64,000 nucleotides of DNA from SIG603 sp963589785 (GCA_963589785.1 CAVAMJ010000006.1:1-64000), one strand, 5' to 3'; counted from the stretch's first letter, positions 44,369 through 54,158 are shown. Notes: generated by a model from the sequence alone, not told the origin. Numbers and translations: made by a program.

Positions 44369-45231
44369 TTGCTCTCCACCTTTTCATAGGTTCCGTACTG
44401 ATCCCAGATTTTCTCGAGCGACTGGAGTGTCTTTGCGACCTCGTCCTTGCGGCTGATAGCAGAAACAACGATAAGTGCGTTGATTACACTCAGCGGCGCA
44501 ACAAGAGAATCGACAAAGGAAACCATGTCACTTCTTGCCTGAAGAGTGTACTTTGCGGCAGCCGCAATAGGTGCAATTGGGCTGTCTGTGATTGCGATGG
44601 TAGCGGCACCTCTGTCAGCCGCATATTTGATAGCCGTAACGGCTTTCTTGGAGTATCTTGGAAAGCTGATTCCGATAACTGCATCCTCTTCTGTGAGGTT
44701 TACCATCTGCTGAAGAATCTGAGCCTCACTTGTAGCATTGATGAGGACTGCTTCACCTGTGATTAAATCCATGTAGTGGTGCAAAAATGTAGCGAGTGCC
44801 AAGGAGCTTCCCGCACCGAGGATAAAAATCTTTCTTGCCTTTGTCACGGCATCTGCGGCAGCATAGAACTGCTCATGTGAGAGAACCTCTTTTGTTCTCT
44901 TGATTATATCGATGTCCTGATCGAGCGTAGCATCAAGAAGATCCTCTATCTTGTAGCCCGCAGCGGTGTGCTCAAGGCGCTGAACGCTTGTCAGACGGTT
45001 GCGGATCATCTCCTGCATAGCCTGCTGAAGCTCCGGGTATCCCGAATAGCCGATTTCTACCGCAAATCTGACTACTGTCGACTCACTTACTCCGACCACC
45101 TTACCAAGCTTAGACGCCGTCATGAATGCGGCGGTGTCATAGTGCTCCATTATATATCTTGCTATTAGACGCTGTCCTTTTGAAAAACCCTTTTCAAGCT
45201 GAACTATTCTGTCAGAAAGCTGAATGTTCAT
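44365..45231 (-). CDS. MurR/RpiR-family regulator with SIS domain
   Basis: 288 residues. The N-terminal helix-turn-helix (GQRLIARYIMEHYDTAAFMTASKLGKVVGVSESTVVRFA) is the RpiR type. The C-terminal sugar-isomerase (SIS) domain, about 125-265, has FILGAGSSLALATFLHHYM and GISFPRYSKKAVTAI. Such regulators sense phosphosugars. It overlaps the flavoprotein gene by 4 bp, an unexpected partner for a sugar regulator. It heads the long minus-strand run down to ispH/S1, so it may influence that operon; its own effector is unknown. Confidence 0.92.
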   Translation of the reverse strand: MNIQLSDRIVQLEKGFSKGQRLIARYIMEHYDTAAFMTASKLGKVVGVSESTVVRFAVEIGYSGYPELQQAMQEMIRNRLTSVQRLEHTAAGYKIEDLLDATLDQDIDIIKRTKEVLSHEQFYAAADAVTKARKIFILGAGSSLALATFLHHYMDLITGEAVLINATSEAQILQQMVNLTEEDAVIGISFPRYSKKAVTAIKYAADRGAATIAITDSPIAPIAAAAKYTLQARSDMVSFVDSLVAPLSVINALIVVSAISRKDEVAKTLQSLEKIWDQYGTYEKVESK

Positions 45232-45354
45232 TTTTTATCCTCCGAAGGTCACTGCCGATAAATTAAATAAAGTCAAAGAAGTCCCTCGTCTTTAATACGG
45301 GGAACATATGCACTATGATTATAGTGTATTTTGAATTAAAAAGCAAATTGAATT

Positions 45355-45903
45355 TCAAAATTTCGAGTAGAACTCACTTAGCTCTTTCTCGGCATTTTCT
45401 CTTGCTTTTTCGACTCTTTCGATAGCCTCATAGACGCCGCCCTCGGTGAAGTCCTCGCCGATAACAAAAAGGCCATATTCTATTTCTCTGAAGAAATCGC
45501 CCGAATCTATGCCCGGAACAAGCAATTTTCCCGCTGTGGGAGACAACTCTATCAATCTGTCCGCCAAAATCTCCTTGAGGTAAACTATCTTCTCGGGATA
45601 AAGTCTTAATTCTTTAATATCAAAATCCGATGTTCTTCCGCAGGGACTAGCGCAAAGCGCACAATTGGGAACTATGGAATATTTATCTTTTCTCACTTCT
45701 TCTGCAAGAGCTTCCGCCTGCCCCTGCATACCGGAGTCACGGTGAAGCGAAAGCAAGCCCTTTGCAATCACCCGTCTTGTGTTCTCCGTCTCATCATTTG
45801 TCGAGCAGACTCTCGCAAGACCGATAAGCGCACCCAAAAGCTTGGTCTGCTCACCCGTCAATGCGGCAAAATTACCCGTCTGCACCCATGTTTTTTCAGA
45901 CAT
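45355..45903 (-). CDS. Uncharacterised cysteine-motif protein
   Basis: 182 residues, mostly helical, no signal peptide. The only striking motif is a cysteine cluster CALCASPCGR near residue 80, with one further cysteine upstream (Cys33). Four cysteines could bind an iron-sulfur cluster or zinc. A helical first half with the T..T..VIAKGLLSL pattern is faintly reminiscent of the N-terminal region of hybrid-cluster proteins, but the match is weak and I would not transfer the name. Single gene between the RpiR regulator and a divergent membrane protein. Confidence 0.65.
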   Translation of the reverse strand: MSEKTWVQTGNFAALTGEQTKLLGALIGLARVCSTNDETENTRRVIAKGLLSLHRDSGMQGQAEALAEEVRKDKYSIVPNCALCASPCGRTSDFDIKELRLYPEKIVYLKEILADRLIELSPTAGKLLVPGIDSGDFFREIEYGLFVIGEDFTEGGVYEAIERVEKARENAEKELSEFYSKF

Positions 45904-46061
45904 AACTAACTCCTATCAAAATTTATCCAGATTAAAGTATATATCCATTCTTTCAAGATTACAACGGCAAATTACTCTTTTTGCACTTAATTTCCTTTAC
46001 TTTCACAGCTATTTCATATTTTAATCTTATTATATACACAAACTATAACAAGGAGATAACT

Positions 46062-46991
46062 ATGCAGGAAACAAGTAAAAATAAAAAGAATGCAATTATC
46101 GTGGCGTGTGTTTTCGGCGCGATTATCATAGCCGTGATCATCTTTGTCGTTCTAAACGGCAAAAATAGCGATGAAAGCGACTCTTCAAATGTTGATTTTT
46201 CGGTCTACACCAACGAGGATGAGGAGACAAGCTCCACCGACTCTTGGCCGGCAAGCGAGATTTTTCCCGATGTTCCCGTATTCGAGTCAAATAGCTACGA
46301 TGTAACCGACGAAGGCACAAAGCTCACACTAACTCTCAGTGCCGACGATTTCTTCAATCTCAATTCCTATATGGAAAAGCTGACAGAAGCGGGAGCCACA
46401 CTTCAGTGCAGCTCCGATATCTTTGCGGCATATGTCCTAGGCGATGTCGAGATTCAGATAATCAAGGATAAGACAACTCCGATGATTATTCTCTGTGGCG
46501 AAGAGGCTGTTGATATTTCTGTCGAAACCTTTGCAGACTATCCCCTCCCCGAGAGCGGAAGAATGGTAAGCGCTGACATGTCCGAATCATCGGAAAATAT
46601 TATGTACATTACGGAAAGATGCTTAAGCTTCGAGGATGCTCTTGCCTACTGCGAGAAGCTAAGTTCCTTTAGCTGGCAGACGGAGTCTAAGCTTCCGAAA
46701 AGCGGCGATACGCAGTCTTTCCTCGCTCAGTATACTCTTGACGACAAATCAATCACGGTTGACTACTACAACGAGGGATTTAACTGCCAAATCGTATTCA
46801 CGGCAAACTCCGCAAGTATCGGTATAAGCGACTACAACACCGATAAGATTTATTACAACGAGAGCACAGGCGAATATCTGCAGTATAATTCTGACGGCAC
46901 AGCAACTCCCGTTGACCCATCAGACTACGATGCCGATGACATCATAACCATAGAGGGCGAAGAGAGCGAATCGGAAGGTCCAAAGGGTTAA
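46062..46991 (+). CDS. Membrane-anchored extracellular protein, unknown function
   Basis: 309 residues from the ATG at 46062, with AAGGAG at the right distance; the open frame runs further upstream without support. A short basic tail is followed by one membrane helix (AIIVACVFGAIIIAVIIFVVL), then an acidic Ser/Asp-rich linker and a globular extracellular part of about 240 residues ending in an Asp/Glu-rich tail. The core looks like two alpha/beta halves without a family I recognise. It lies convergent to uvrA and is transcribed alone. Confidence 0.7.
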   Translation: MQETSKNKKNAIIVACVFGAIIIAVIIFVVLNGKNSDESDSSNVDFSVYTNEDEETSSTDSWPASEIFPDVPVFESNSYDVTDEGTKLTLTLSADDFFNLNSYMEKLTEAGATLQCSSDIFAAYVLGDVEIQIIKDKTTPMIILCGEEAVDISVETFADYPLPESGRMVSADMSESSENIMYITERCLSFEDALAYCEKLSSFSWQTESKLPKSGDTQSFLAQYTLDDKSITVDYYNEGFNCQIVFTANSASIGISDYNTDKIYYNESTGEYLQYNSDGTATPVDPSDYDADDIITIEGEESESEGPKG

Positions 46992-47010
46992 TCAAAGATT
47001 GAACAGACAC

Positions 47011-47041
47011 AAAAAGGAGATTCTAACGAACCTCCTTTTTT
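47011..47041. terminator. Bidirectional terminator
   Basis: AAAAAGGAG / CTCCTTTTT between the membrane protein gene and uvrA. Confidence 0.8.
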
Positions 47042-47047
47042 CTTTTA

Positions 47048-49891
47048 TCATTCTATATTTAACAGTGGCTTCAAATATTCTCCGGTATATGAACCGGCTG
47101 TTTTTGCTACCTGCTCGGGTGTTCCCTTAGCGACAACCGTTCCGCCGCCTGAGCCGCCCTCAGGGCCAAGATCTATGATATAGTCGGCAGTTTTGATTAA
47201 ATCAAGGTTATGCTCGATAACCACAACGCTGTTTCCCGCATCTACCAGCCTTTGAAGCACGTCTATCAGCCTGTGAACATCGGCAATGTGAAGTCCCGTT
47301 GTCGGTTCGTCAAGAATATAGACTGTCTTTCCTGTTGAGCGCTTAGCAAGCTCCGTCGCAAGCTTAACTCTCTGAGCCTCACCGCCGGAAAGCGTGGTTG
47401 CTTGCTGACCAAGCTTGATATAGTTAAGTCCGACCTCCCAGAGAGTACGAAGCTTTCTCTCGATTTTCGGAATATCACGGAAGAAATCGAGTGCTTCCTC
47501 GACCGTCATATCGAGCACATCATAAATCGACTTGCCCTTGTACTTGACTTCCAAGGTCTCGTGATTGTAGCGTTTTCCCTTGCAGACATCACAAGCAACA
47601 TAAACATCGGGCAAAAAGTGCATCTCGATTTTGATTATTCCGTCACCTTGACAGCTCTCGCATCTTCCGCCCTTAACATTAAAGGAAAATCTGCTCGAGG
47701 TGAAGCCTCTCACCTTTGCATCGGTCGTGCTAGCGAAAAGCTCTCTTATATCGTTAAAAACTCCCGTGTAGGTTGCGGGGTTAGACCTCGGAGTTCTGCC
47801 TATCGGAGACTGGTCAATCTTGATAACCTTATCGAGGTTTTCCATTCCTCTGATCTCTCGGTGTGCACCAGCCACGTGCTTAGCACGGTTGAGCTCGACA
47901 GACAGCTTCTTGTAGAGAATTTCATTTATTAGTGAGGATTTCCCCGAACCCGAAACACCCGTCACGCAGACAAACTCTCCCAAAGGAATATCAACGTTGA
48001 TATTCTTGAGATTGTTTTGCTTTGCTCCGATAATCGAAAGTTTCTTGCCGTTGCCCTTTCGTCTTGATTCAGGCACTTCAACTTTTTTCTTGCCGCTCAG
48101 ATACTGTCCCGTTATCGAATTTTCACACTTAAGTATTCCGTCAACATCACCGCTGTACACGATTTCACCGCCGTGAATACCCGCACCCGGACCTACATCA
48201 ACAATGTGGTCGGCGGCAAGCATGGTCTCCTCGTCATGTTCTACCACGATAACCGTGTTGCCTAAATCACGAAGCCTCTTGAGCGTGCCGAGAAGCTTGG
48301 TGTTGTCCCTCTGGTGAAGTCCTATGCTCGGCTCGTCAAGGACGTAAAGAACTCCCGTGAGTGATGAGCCGATATTTGTGGCAAGCCTTATTCTCTGGCT
48401 CTCACCGCCCGAAAGAGTGCCCGCGCTTCTCGAAAGAGTGAGGTAGTCAAGTCCGACATTCTTGAGGAAGCCCAAGCGGGACTTTACTTCTTTGAGTATC
48501 GCCTCGCTGATTGTAGCTTCCTTTTCGCTGAGCTTTAGATTTTCGACAAAATTAATCGCATCTCCTACCGAAAAATCACAGAAATCGGAAATGTTCTTTC
48601 CGCCGACCGTGACAGCGAGGCTCTCCGGAGAAAGTCTCTTTCCGCCGCACTTGTCACACGGAATTTCACTCATGAACGATTCTATTTCCTCCTTAATCCA
48701 CGCAGAGGAAGTCTCACGGAAACGGCGGTTCAGGTTATTCACTATTCCCTCGAATGTCGTGCTGAACTTTCCCTTGTCGTAAACTCCCTCACGCTCAAGC
48801 TCTATCTTCTCGCCCTTTGTTCCGTAAAGGAGAATATCTATTATCTCATCGGAAAGATCGCCAAGCGGCGTATCGAGAGAAAATCCGTAGTGCTTTGAAA
48901 GCCCCTTCATGTACATGGCGGCAATCGTGTTGCCTTCCATTGCCCAGCCTGAGCCTTTTAAGCCGCCCTGAGAGATAGACTTCGACTTATCGGGGATAAT
49001 TCTCGCAGGGTCAATCTCGAGAAAAACTCCCAGACCCGTGCATTTCGGACAAGCACCCGCCGGATTATTAAAGGAAAACATTCTCGGAGTGAGCTCATCC
49101 ACGCTGACACCGTGCTCGGGACAAGCAAAATTCTGAGAATATAGAACATCTCTGCTTTCTTCACCGTCCATTATGTTCACTACGGTGATGCCGCCTGTCA
49201 GCTTAGCCGCAGTTTCTATGGAATCCGTGAGTCTTGTTCTTATATCATCACGCACGACAAGTCTGTCCACGACTACTTCGATATCGTGCTTCTTGTTCTT
49301 CTCAAGCTTCGGCACATCGTTTAGATCGTAGATTTCTCCGTCAACACGCACACGGACAAAGCCGTTTTTCTTCGCATTCTCGATTTCAGTCTTGTGCTCG
49401 CCCTTTCGTCCCTTGACTATCGGCGCCAAAATCTGAATTTTCGTTCTCTCCGATAATTCAAGAACAGAGCCGACAATCTGATCAATAGACTGGGAGCTTA
49501 TCTCCTTGCCGCAAACGGGGCAGTGCGGAATTCCTATTCTCGCCCAGAGAAGTCGAAGATAATCGTAAATCTCCGTTACCGTTCCGACAGTTGACCTCGG
49601 ATTTTTCGATGTCGTCTTCTGGTCTATCGCAATGGCTGGCGAAAGTCCGTCTATTCTGTCCACGTCTGGCTTTTCCATCTGTCCGAGAAACATTCTCGCA
49701 TATGAGGAAAGTGACTCAACATATCTTCTCTGACCCTCAGCGTAAATTGTATCGAACGCAAGCGAGGATTTTCCCGAGCCTGAAAGTCCCGTCAAGACCA
49801 CAAGGCTGTCCCTTGGAATTTTGACATCTACATTTTTAAGGTTGTGAACTCTCGCACCCTTAATGAAAATACTTCTTGTATCTATGCTCAT
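47048..49891 (-). CDS. uvrA: Excinuclease ABC subunit A
   Basis: 947 residues, full length for UvrA. Two ABC modules: first Walker A GLSGSGKSS near residue 35, second GVSGSGKSS near residue 640. The signature sequences are LSGGESQRIRLA and LSGGEAQRVKLA. Zinc-binding cysteines appear in HCPVCGKEI, GACPKCTG and, in the second half, RCESCQGDG and ACDVCKGKRY. It detects bulky DNA lesions and loads UvrB. Its start overlaps the uvrB stop by 4 bp, so uvrBA is one operon. uvrC is not in the window. Confidence 0.98.
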   Translation of the reverse strand: MSIDTRSIFIKGARVHNLKNVDVKIPRDSLVVLTGLSGSGKSSLAFDTIYAEGQRRYVESLSSYARMFLGQMEKPDVDRIDGLSPAIAIDQKTTSKNPRSTVGTVTEIYDYLRLLWARIGIPHCPVCGKEISSQSIDQIVGSVLELSERTKIQILAPIVKGRKGEHKTEIENAKKNGFVRVRVDGEIYDLNDVPKLEKNKKHDIEVVVDRLVVRDDIRTRLTDSIETAAKLTGGITVVNIMDGEESRDVLYSQNFACPEHGVSVDELTPRMFSFNNPAGACPKCTGLGVFLEIDPARIIPDKSKSISQGGLKGSGWAMEGNTIAAMYMKGLSKHYGFSLDTPLGDLSDEIIDILLYGTKGEKIELEREGVYDKGKFSTTFEGIVNNLNRRFRETSSAWIKEEIESFMSEIPCDKCGGKRLSPESLAVTVGGKNISDFCDFSVGDAINFVENLKLSEKEATISEAILKEVKSRLGFLKNVGLDYLTLSRSAGTLSGGESQRIRLATNIGSSLTGVLYVLDEPSIGLHQRDNTKLLGTLKRLRDLGNTVIVVEHDEETMLAADHIVDVGPGAGIHGGEIVYSGDVDGILKCENSITGQYLSGKKKVEVPESRRKGNGKKLSIIGAKQNNLKNINVDIPLGEFVCVTGVSGSGKSSLINEILYKKLSVELNRAKHVAGAHREIRGMENLDKVIKIDQSPIGRTPRSNPATYTGVFNDIRELFASTTDAKVRGFTSSRFSFNVKGGRCESCQGDGIIKIEMHFLPDVYVACDVCKGKRYNHETLEVKYKGKSIYDVLDMTVEEALDFFRDIPKIERKLRTLWEVGLNYIKLGQQATTLSGGEAQRVKLATELAKRSTGKTVYILDEPTTGLHIADVHRLIDVLQRLVDAGNSVVVIEHNLDLIKTADYIIDLGPEGGSGGGTVVAKGTPEQVAKTAGSYTGEYLKPLLNIE

Positions 49892-51894
49892 GTACTTCTT
49901 CTCTTCCTCTCCCTAATCTTTGGCTTAGACGTGCCCACGCCCTGAAGCTCCTTGATTTTATCGCGCAGATAAGCCGCATGCTCGAACTCGAGCAGCTTTG
50001 CCGCCGCTTTCATTTCCTTAGTAAGCTTCTCGATTTCCTGCTGTCTTTCAAGCGGACTTAGGCGCTTGGTGCTTCTGCCCTTTTTGTCGTCCTTGTGCGT
50101 GGAGATTTCCAGTATCTCCGCAACGTCCTTCTTTATTGTCTTAGGCACTATGCCGTGCTCTTCGTTATATTTACTCTGAATTTCTCTGCGGCGATTAGTC
50201 TCCGTTATCGCATACTCCATGGACGGAGTAACCGTGTCGGCATACATAATTACTTGGCCGTCAGCGTTTCTTGCGGCTCTGCCTATCGTCTGAATAAGCG
50301 AGCGTGAGGAACGCAAAAAGCCCTCCTTGTCGGCATCGAGAATCGCAACAAGCGATACCTCAGGAATATCAAGACCTTCTCGAAGCAAGTTAATTCCGAC
50401 AAGCACGTCAAATTCTCCGAGTCGCAAATCTCTGATAATCTCCATTCTTTCGACAGTATCCACGTCATAGTGCATATATCGCACACGAATGCCGTAATTC
50501 TCGAAATAAGCCGTCAAGTCCTCTGCCATTTTCTTGGTGAGAGTCGTGACAAGCACACGCTCCTTTTTCTCGGTGCGGATGTTTATCTCGGAAATTAAAT
50601 CGTCTATCTGACCGTCTGTCGGCTTAACCGTGATGAGCGGATCAAGAAGTCCGGTAGGACGAATGACCTGTTCGGTTATCACCGCGGATTTCTCAAGCTC
50701 AAAGTCTCCCGGTGTCGCAGAAACGAAAACCGCCTGATTAACTCTCTCGTAAAATTCGTCAAAATTAAGCGGTCTGTTGTCATAAGCGGACGGCAAACGG
50801 AAGCCGTACTCTATGAGTGCCTCTTTTCTTGCCCTGTCGCCAGCGTACATCGCCCTTACCTGAGGGAGCGTGACATGGCTCTCGTCAACAAACAAAAGAA
50901 AATCATCGGGGAAGTAGTTGATAAGCGTGAACGGTGCAGAGCCAGGCTCTCTTCCAGACATAACTCTCGAGTAGTTCTCAATGCCCTTGCAGAAGCCGAT
51001 TTCTCTGAGCATTTCTATATCATAGCGTGTTCTCTGCTCTATTCTCTGAGCCTCGATAAGCTTTCCCTGAGACTCGAAGTAAGCGACACGCTCTTCCATT
51101 TCCTTTTCTATCTCAACAAGGGCACGCTCCGTCTTCTCACGAGGAACGATATAGTGCGAAGCGGGATAAATCGCGACATGCTTAAGTTCGCTCACAACCT
51201 CGCCCGTAAGCGGCACTATCTCGCTTATACGGTCGATTTCATCGCCGAAAAATTCTACTCTGATTGCCTTTTCACTCGACTCCGCCGGGAATATCTCAAC
51301 GACATCGCCACGCACACGGAACTTGTTTCTTGTGAAGTTGACATCATTTCTCTCGTACTGAATTTCTACAAGCTTTGCCAAAAGCTCCTCACGGGATTTC
51401 TCCATTCCCGGGCGAAGCGAAATTACCATGGTGCGGTAATCGATAGGGTCGCCGAGTGAATAAATGCACGAAACTGAAGCAACTATGATAACATCTCGCC
51501 GCTCAGAAAGCGCCGAGGTCGCACTGTGGCGAAGCTTGTCTATTTCCTCATTGATAGAGGAGTCCTTCTCGATATATGTGTCCGTCTGGGCGATATATGC
51601 CTCAGGCTGATAGTAATCGTAGTAGGAAACAAAATATTCAACCGCATTGTTAGGGAAAAACTCTCTGAACTCCGAGCAAAGCTGGGCGGCAAGAGTCTTG
51701 TTGTGAGCCAAAACAAGAGTGGGACGGTTGAGCCTTTCAATGACATTTGCCATTGTGAAAGTTTTTCCCGAACCCGTAACACCCAAAAGCGTCTGCTCAC
51801 GGTTGCCGGATACTATAGATTTCACAAGAGAATCGATAGCCACGGGCTGATCTCCCGTCGGCTTATATTTGGAAACAAGCTGAAATTTGTCCAT
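49888..51894 (-). CDS. uvrB: Excinuclease ABC subunit B
   Basis: 668 residues from the ATG at 51894 (AAAGGAGCG upstream). The longer frame adds residues with no similarity. Helicase-like: Walker A GVTGSGKTFT, DEAD-box variant DESHV, motif VI QTIGRAARN. The beta-hairpin that clamps DNA is in YYDYYQPEAYI. A C-terminal UVR domain (LTKEMKAAAKLLEFEHAAYLRDKI) contacts UvrC. It verifies damage and hands it to UvrC. Confidence 0.98.
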   Translation of the reverse strand: MDKFQLVSKYKPTGDQPVAIDSLVKSIVSGNREQTLLGVTGSGKTFTMANVIERLNRPTLVLAHNKTLAAQLCSEFREFFPNNAVEYFVSYYDYYQPEAYIAQTDTYIEKDSSINEEIDKLRHSATSALSERRDVIIVASVSCIYSLGDPIDYRTMVISLRPGMEKSREELLAKLVEIQYERNDVNFTRNKFRVRGDVVEIFPAESSEKAIRVEFFGDEIDRISEIVPLTGEVVSELKHVAIYPASHYIVPREKTERALVEIEKEMEERVAYFESQGKLIEAQRIEQRTRYDIEMLREIGFCKGIENYSRVMSGREPGSAPFTLINYFPDDFLLFVDESHVTLPQVRAMYAGDRARKEALIEYGFRLPSAYDNRPLNFDEFYERVNQAVFVSATPGDFELEKSAVITEQVIRPTGLLDPLITVKPTDGQIDDLISEINIRTEKKERVLVTTLTKKMAEDLTAYFENYGIRVRYMHYDVDTVERMEIIRDLRLGEFDVLVGINLLREGLDIPEVSLVAILDADKEGFLRSSRSLIQTIGRAARNADGQVIMYADTVTPSMEYAITETNRRREIQSKYNEEHGIVPKTIKKDVAEILEISTHKDDKKGRSTKRLSPLERQQEIEKLTKEMKAAAKLLEFEHAAYLRDKIKELQGVGTSKPKIRERKRRST

Positions 51895-52103
51895 TAGCGC
51901 TCCTTTCAGAGAAAAAGTCGTATCAACTAAAACAAATGTTTTGTTACTATATTCTACTACACAGGAATTTAAAAGTAAAGAAAAATCGAACAAGTGTTTC
52001 TAAATTCTTTTAAAAAGCATTTACATTCATTAATATAAAAGCTATAATTTATATGCTTAAATTTAATTATCTATATTAGAAATTAGCGAAAGAGGAAATA
52101 ACT

Positions 52104-52652
52104 TTGAAGCTTTATGTTGCAAGACACGGAGAAACCGAGTGGAACTCACTCGATAAAATATGCGGAAGAACCGACCTCAACCTCACGGAAAAGGGAATAA
52201 ATCAGGCTCATTCGCTTGGAAAACGAATGAGCGAGGAGAACAAAATCCCCGATGTTATCATCGTTTCCCCGATGAAAAGAGCACAGCAAACCGCAAGAGC
52301 CGTTCTCGAGGAGCTGCCGAAAAAGGATATTGAATTTCTAACCGACGATAGACTTATCGAAATGGACTACGGCATATACGAGGGAATGCCCCGACTCACC
52401 GAAGGATTTCTCGAGAATAAGGGAAACTTTGCCGTGAAATATCCTAACGGCGAATCTCAGCTTATGGCAGCCGCAAGGGTGTATCCTCTGATTGATGAAA
52501 TAAAAGAAAAATACAGTGATAAAACAGTGATGCTTGTGTGCCACGGCGGAATTTGCAGAATAATACATACCTACTTCAACAACCTCAGAAACTCTGATTT
52601 TCTGAAATGGTCTGCAACTAACTGCAGCCTGTCAGAATATGAAACGGACTGA
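52104..52652 (+). CDS. Histidine phosphatase (phosphoglycerate mutase-like)
   Basis: 182 residues from a TTG start at 52104, with GAGG seven bases upstream. The phosphohistidine motif is ARHGETEWN (His8); the second active-site His is in VMLVCHGGICRI, and Glu is in LIEMDYGIYEG. The size and sequence fit the CobC/PhoE-type histidine phosphatases rather than a glycolytic mutase. Substrate unknown. The RadC-like gene begins next to its end. Confidence 0.9.
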   Translation: MKLYVARHGETEWNSLDKICGRTDLNLTEKGINQAHSLGKRMSEENKIPDVIIVSPMKRAQQTARAVLEELPKKDIEFLTDDRLIEMDYGIYEGMPRLTEGFLENKGNFAVKYPNGESQLMAAARVYPLIDEIKEKYSDKTVMLVCHGGICRIIHTYFNNLRNSDFLKWSATNCSLSEYETD

Positions 52653-52656
52653 TATT

Positions 52657-53505
52657 ATGAAAAAAAACGAAAATTTAACCGAAAATAATATGAGCGACAG
52701 CATAGTAAAGCATATCCAGCAAAGCGACGGCGTGGGATACAGCCAGACGGAAATTCTGTCTTCAATCATCGCCGTTAGCGAAAAAGATAATATCGGTGCG
52801 GCAGATAGGCTGATAAATAAGCTTCATTCCTTCAATGCCGTGGTAAATGCCGAGGTGAACGAGCTGATGAAAATCGGCGGTATAAGCGAGGAAACCGCAA
52901 GACGGATAAAGTGCGTCGCAGTCTACTCGAGAGTATATATGAACAGCATATACAACGAGGGAATGAGCGTTTATAATACAGACTCCGCCTATGCCATGAT
53001 GAAGGATAATTTCTTCGGCAGACAGCACGAATATATCGGAATGATGATACTCGACCGCAAGGGTCACTGCGTCTATAACGATATTATATCGCAGTCATCG
53101 TTCGTTTCGGTTCCGTCATATATCCGCAGAGCAATTTCACTATGCCTAAAGTATGACGGCGATACCGTAATTTTCGCACATAACCACCCACACGGAACGA
53201 CAATTCCGTCAAGAGAGGAAATAGTAGCGGCAAGGGAAATTCAGCTTGCGTTCGAGTCGATATATGTCACGCTGTTCGACAGTCTCATCATAACGGATAC
53301 GGACTATTCTTCACTTAGATCAGCCGGGATAATCAAGCAAATCGGAGATGAAGTGAGAGCGTTCAAGGAAAATCTGTTCTACCGAAACCTCGTGCTTGAC
53401 CCGGGACAGGAAATACTTGATTTCGGCAGAAAAATGCCCGGAGAATCAAATGATAATCAAGATGTTTTCTATGATTATACGGAAGATAGCGAAAGCTATC
53501 ATTAA
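52657..53505 (+). CDS. RadC-like JAB-domain protein, divergent
   Basis: 282 residues from ATG 52657; an alternative ATG at 52639 would overlap the phosphatase gene, and neither has a good ribosome site. A helix-hairpin-helix region (LMKIGGISEETARRIK) is followed by the JAMM/MPN+ fold. The metal motif is HNHPHGTTIPSREE. Compared with RadC (HNHPSG...PSxxD), Ser is replaced by His and the final ligand Asp by Glu, and DHII is replaced by DSLII. It may still bind zinc but is not a typical RadC. Canonical RadC proteins appear in DNA repair contexts of unclear mechanism; uvrBA nearby may be coincidence. Confidence 0.75.
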   Translation: MKKNENLTENNMSDSIVKHIQQSDGVGYSQTEILSSIIAVSEKDNIGAADRLINKLHSFNAVVNAEVNELMKIGGISEETARRIKCVAVYSRVYMNSIYNEGMSVYNTDSAYAMMKDNFFGRQHEYIGMMILDRKGHCVYNDIISQSSFVSVPSYIRRAISLCLKYDGDTVIFAHNHPHGTTIPSREEIVAAREIQLAFESIYVTLFDSLIITDTDYSSLRSAGIIKQIGDEVRAFKENLFYRNLVLDPGQEILDFGRKMPGESNDNQDVFYDYTEDSESYH

Positions 53506-53520
53506 AATTAGAACGCAAAA

Positions 53521-54137
53521 CACAAAAGTTTTTGCTTCGCTTTTTTTAAAAAGCGAACGGGTGTGGGCAAAGCCCACAAGTAATTAATAATTAATAATGT
53601 ATAATTAATAATTAGAGTAAACGCACAAACAGAGCGAAGCGATAGAAAAAGAGATAGGCACAGTGAATATGTCAAAGACGCTCATTCACTGTGCCAAATT
53701 TTATACACAACAAAAAATATAGAAAGCAGAAACAGTTTTAAGGCAAAAGTGCGTCAAAAACCGTCGCTACGGGATTTATTGTATTTTTTCATTCTATATT
53801 TATCTTTGTGAAAGCAGTCCGCAACAGAAAATGCCCGACTGCAAAAGCTAATCTTTTTTGTCGTATTTTCTATTGCTGTCTTTTACACTTGTCAAATCTG
53901 CTTTACCGGTTGATATTTTACCGGATGTAAACAATTCGGCTGACAAAGCCCAACCACGAACACTACGCGTTCTAAAAATGCATTCGCATTTTTGGTTAAC
54001 TTTGTCAGCCTATCTTCTTTTTTATGTCGGCACTTCGTGCCTCGTTCTTTCGTTTTTTGTTTCTTCTTCGCTTTTTTCTCGTGGGCTCTGCCCACGCCCG
54101 CAGGCTTTTTGTAAAAAGCGTGGCAAAAACTTTTATG
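53521..54137. mobile_element. 617-bp non-coding element with 60-bp inverted termini
   Basis: 53521-53580 and the reverse complement of 54078-54137 match at 49 of 60 positions. Each end contains a GTGGGC...GCCCAC hairpin. Inside are a 12-bp perfect inverted repeat (GGCACAGTGAAT 53657-53668 / ATTCACTGTGCC 53684-53695), an 11-bp one (GGCTGACAAAG 53938-53948 / CTTTGTCAGCC 54000-54010) enclosing AAAAATGC-ATTC-GCATTTTT, and GGCAC-TTC-GTGCC near 54030. An AT-rich TAATTAATAATTAATAAT run follows the left end. No credible protein is encoded. It looks like a miniature transposable or structured-RNA element; no target duplication was found. Confidence 0.65.
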
Positions 54138-54158
54138 TTTAACTTTTCTGTTTTTTAA

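Noticed and set aside
53858..54142. Open frames on both strands (94 and 67 codons) inside the inverted-repeat element
   Set aside because: They run through inverted repeats and hairpins, have low-complexity peptides and no ribosome site; the region is better explained as non-coding.
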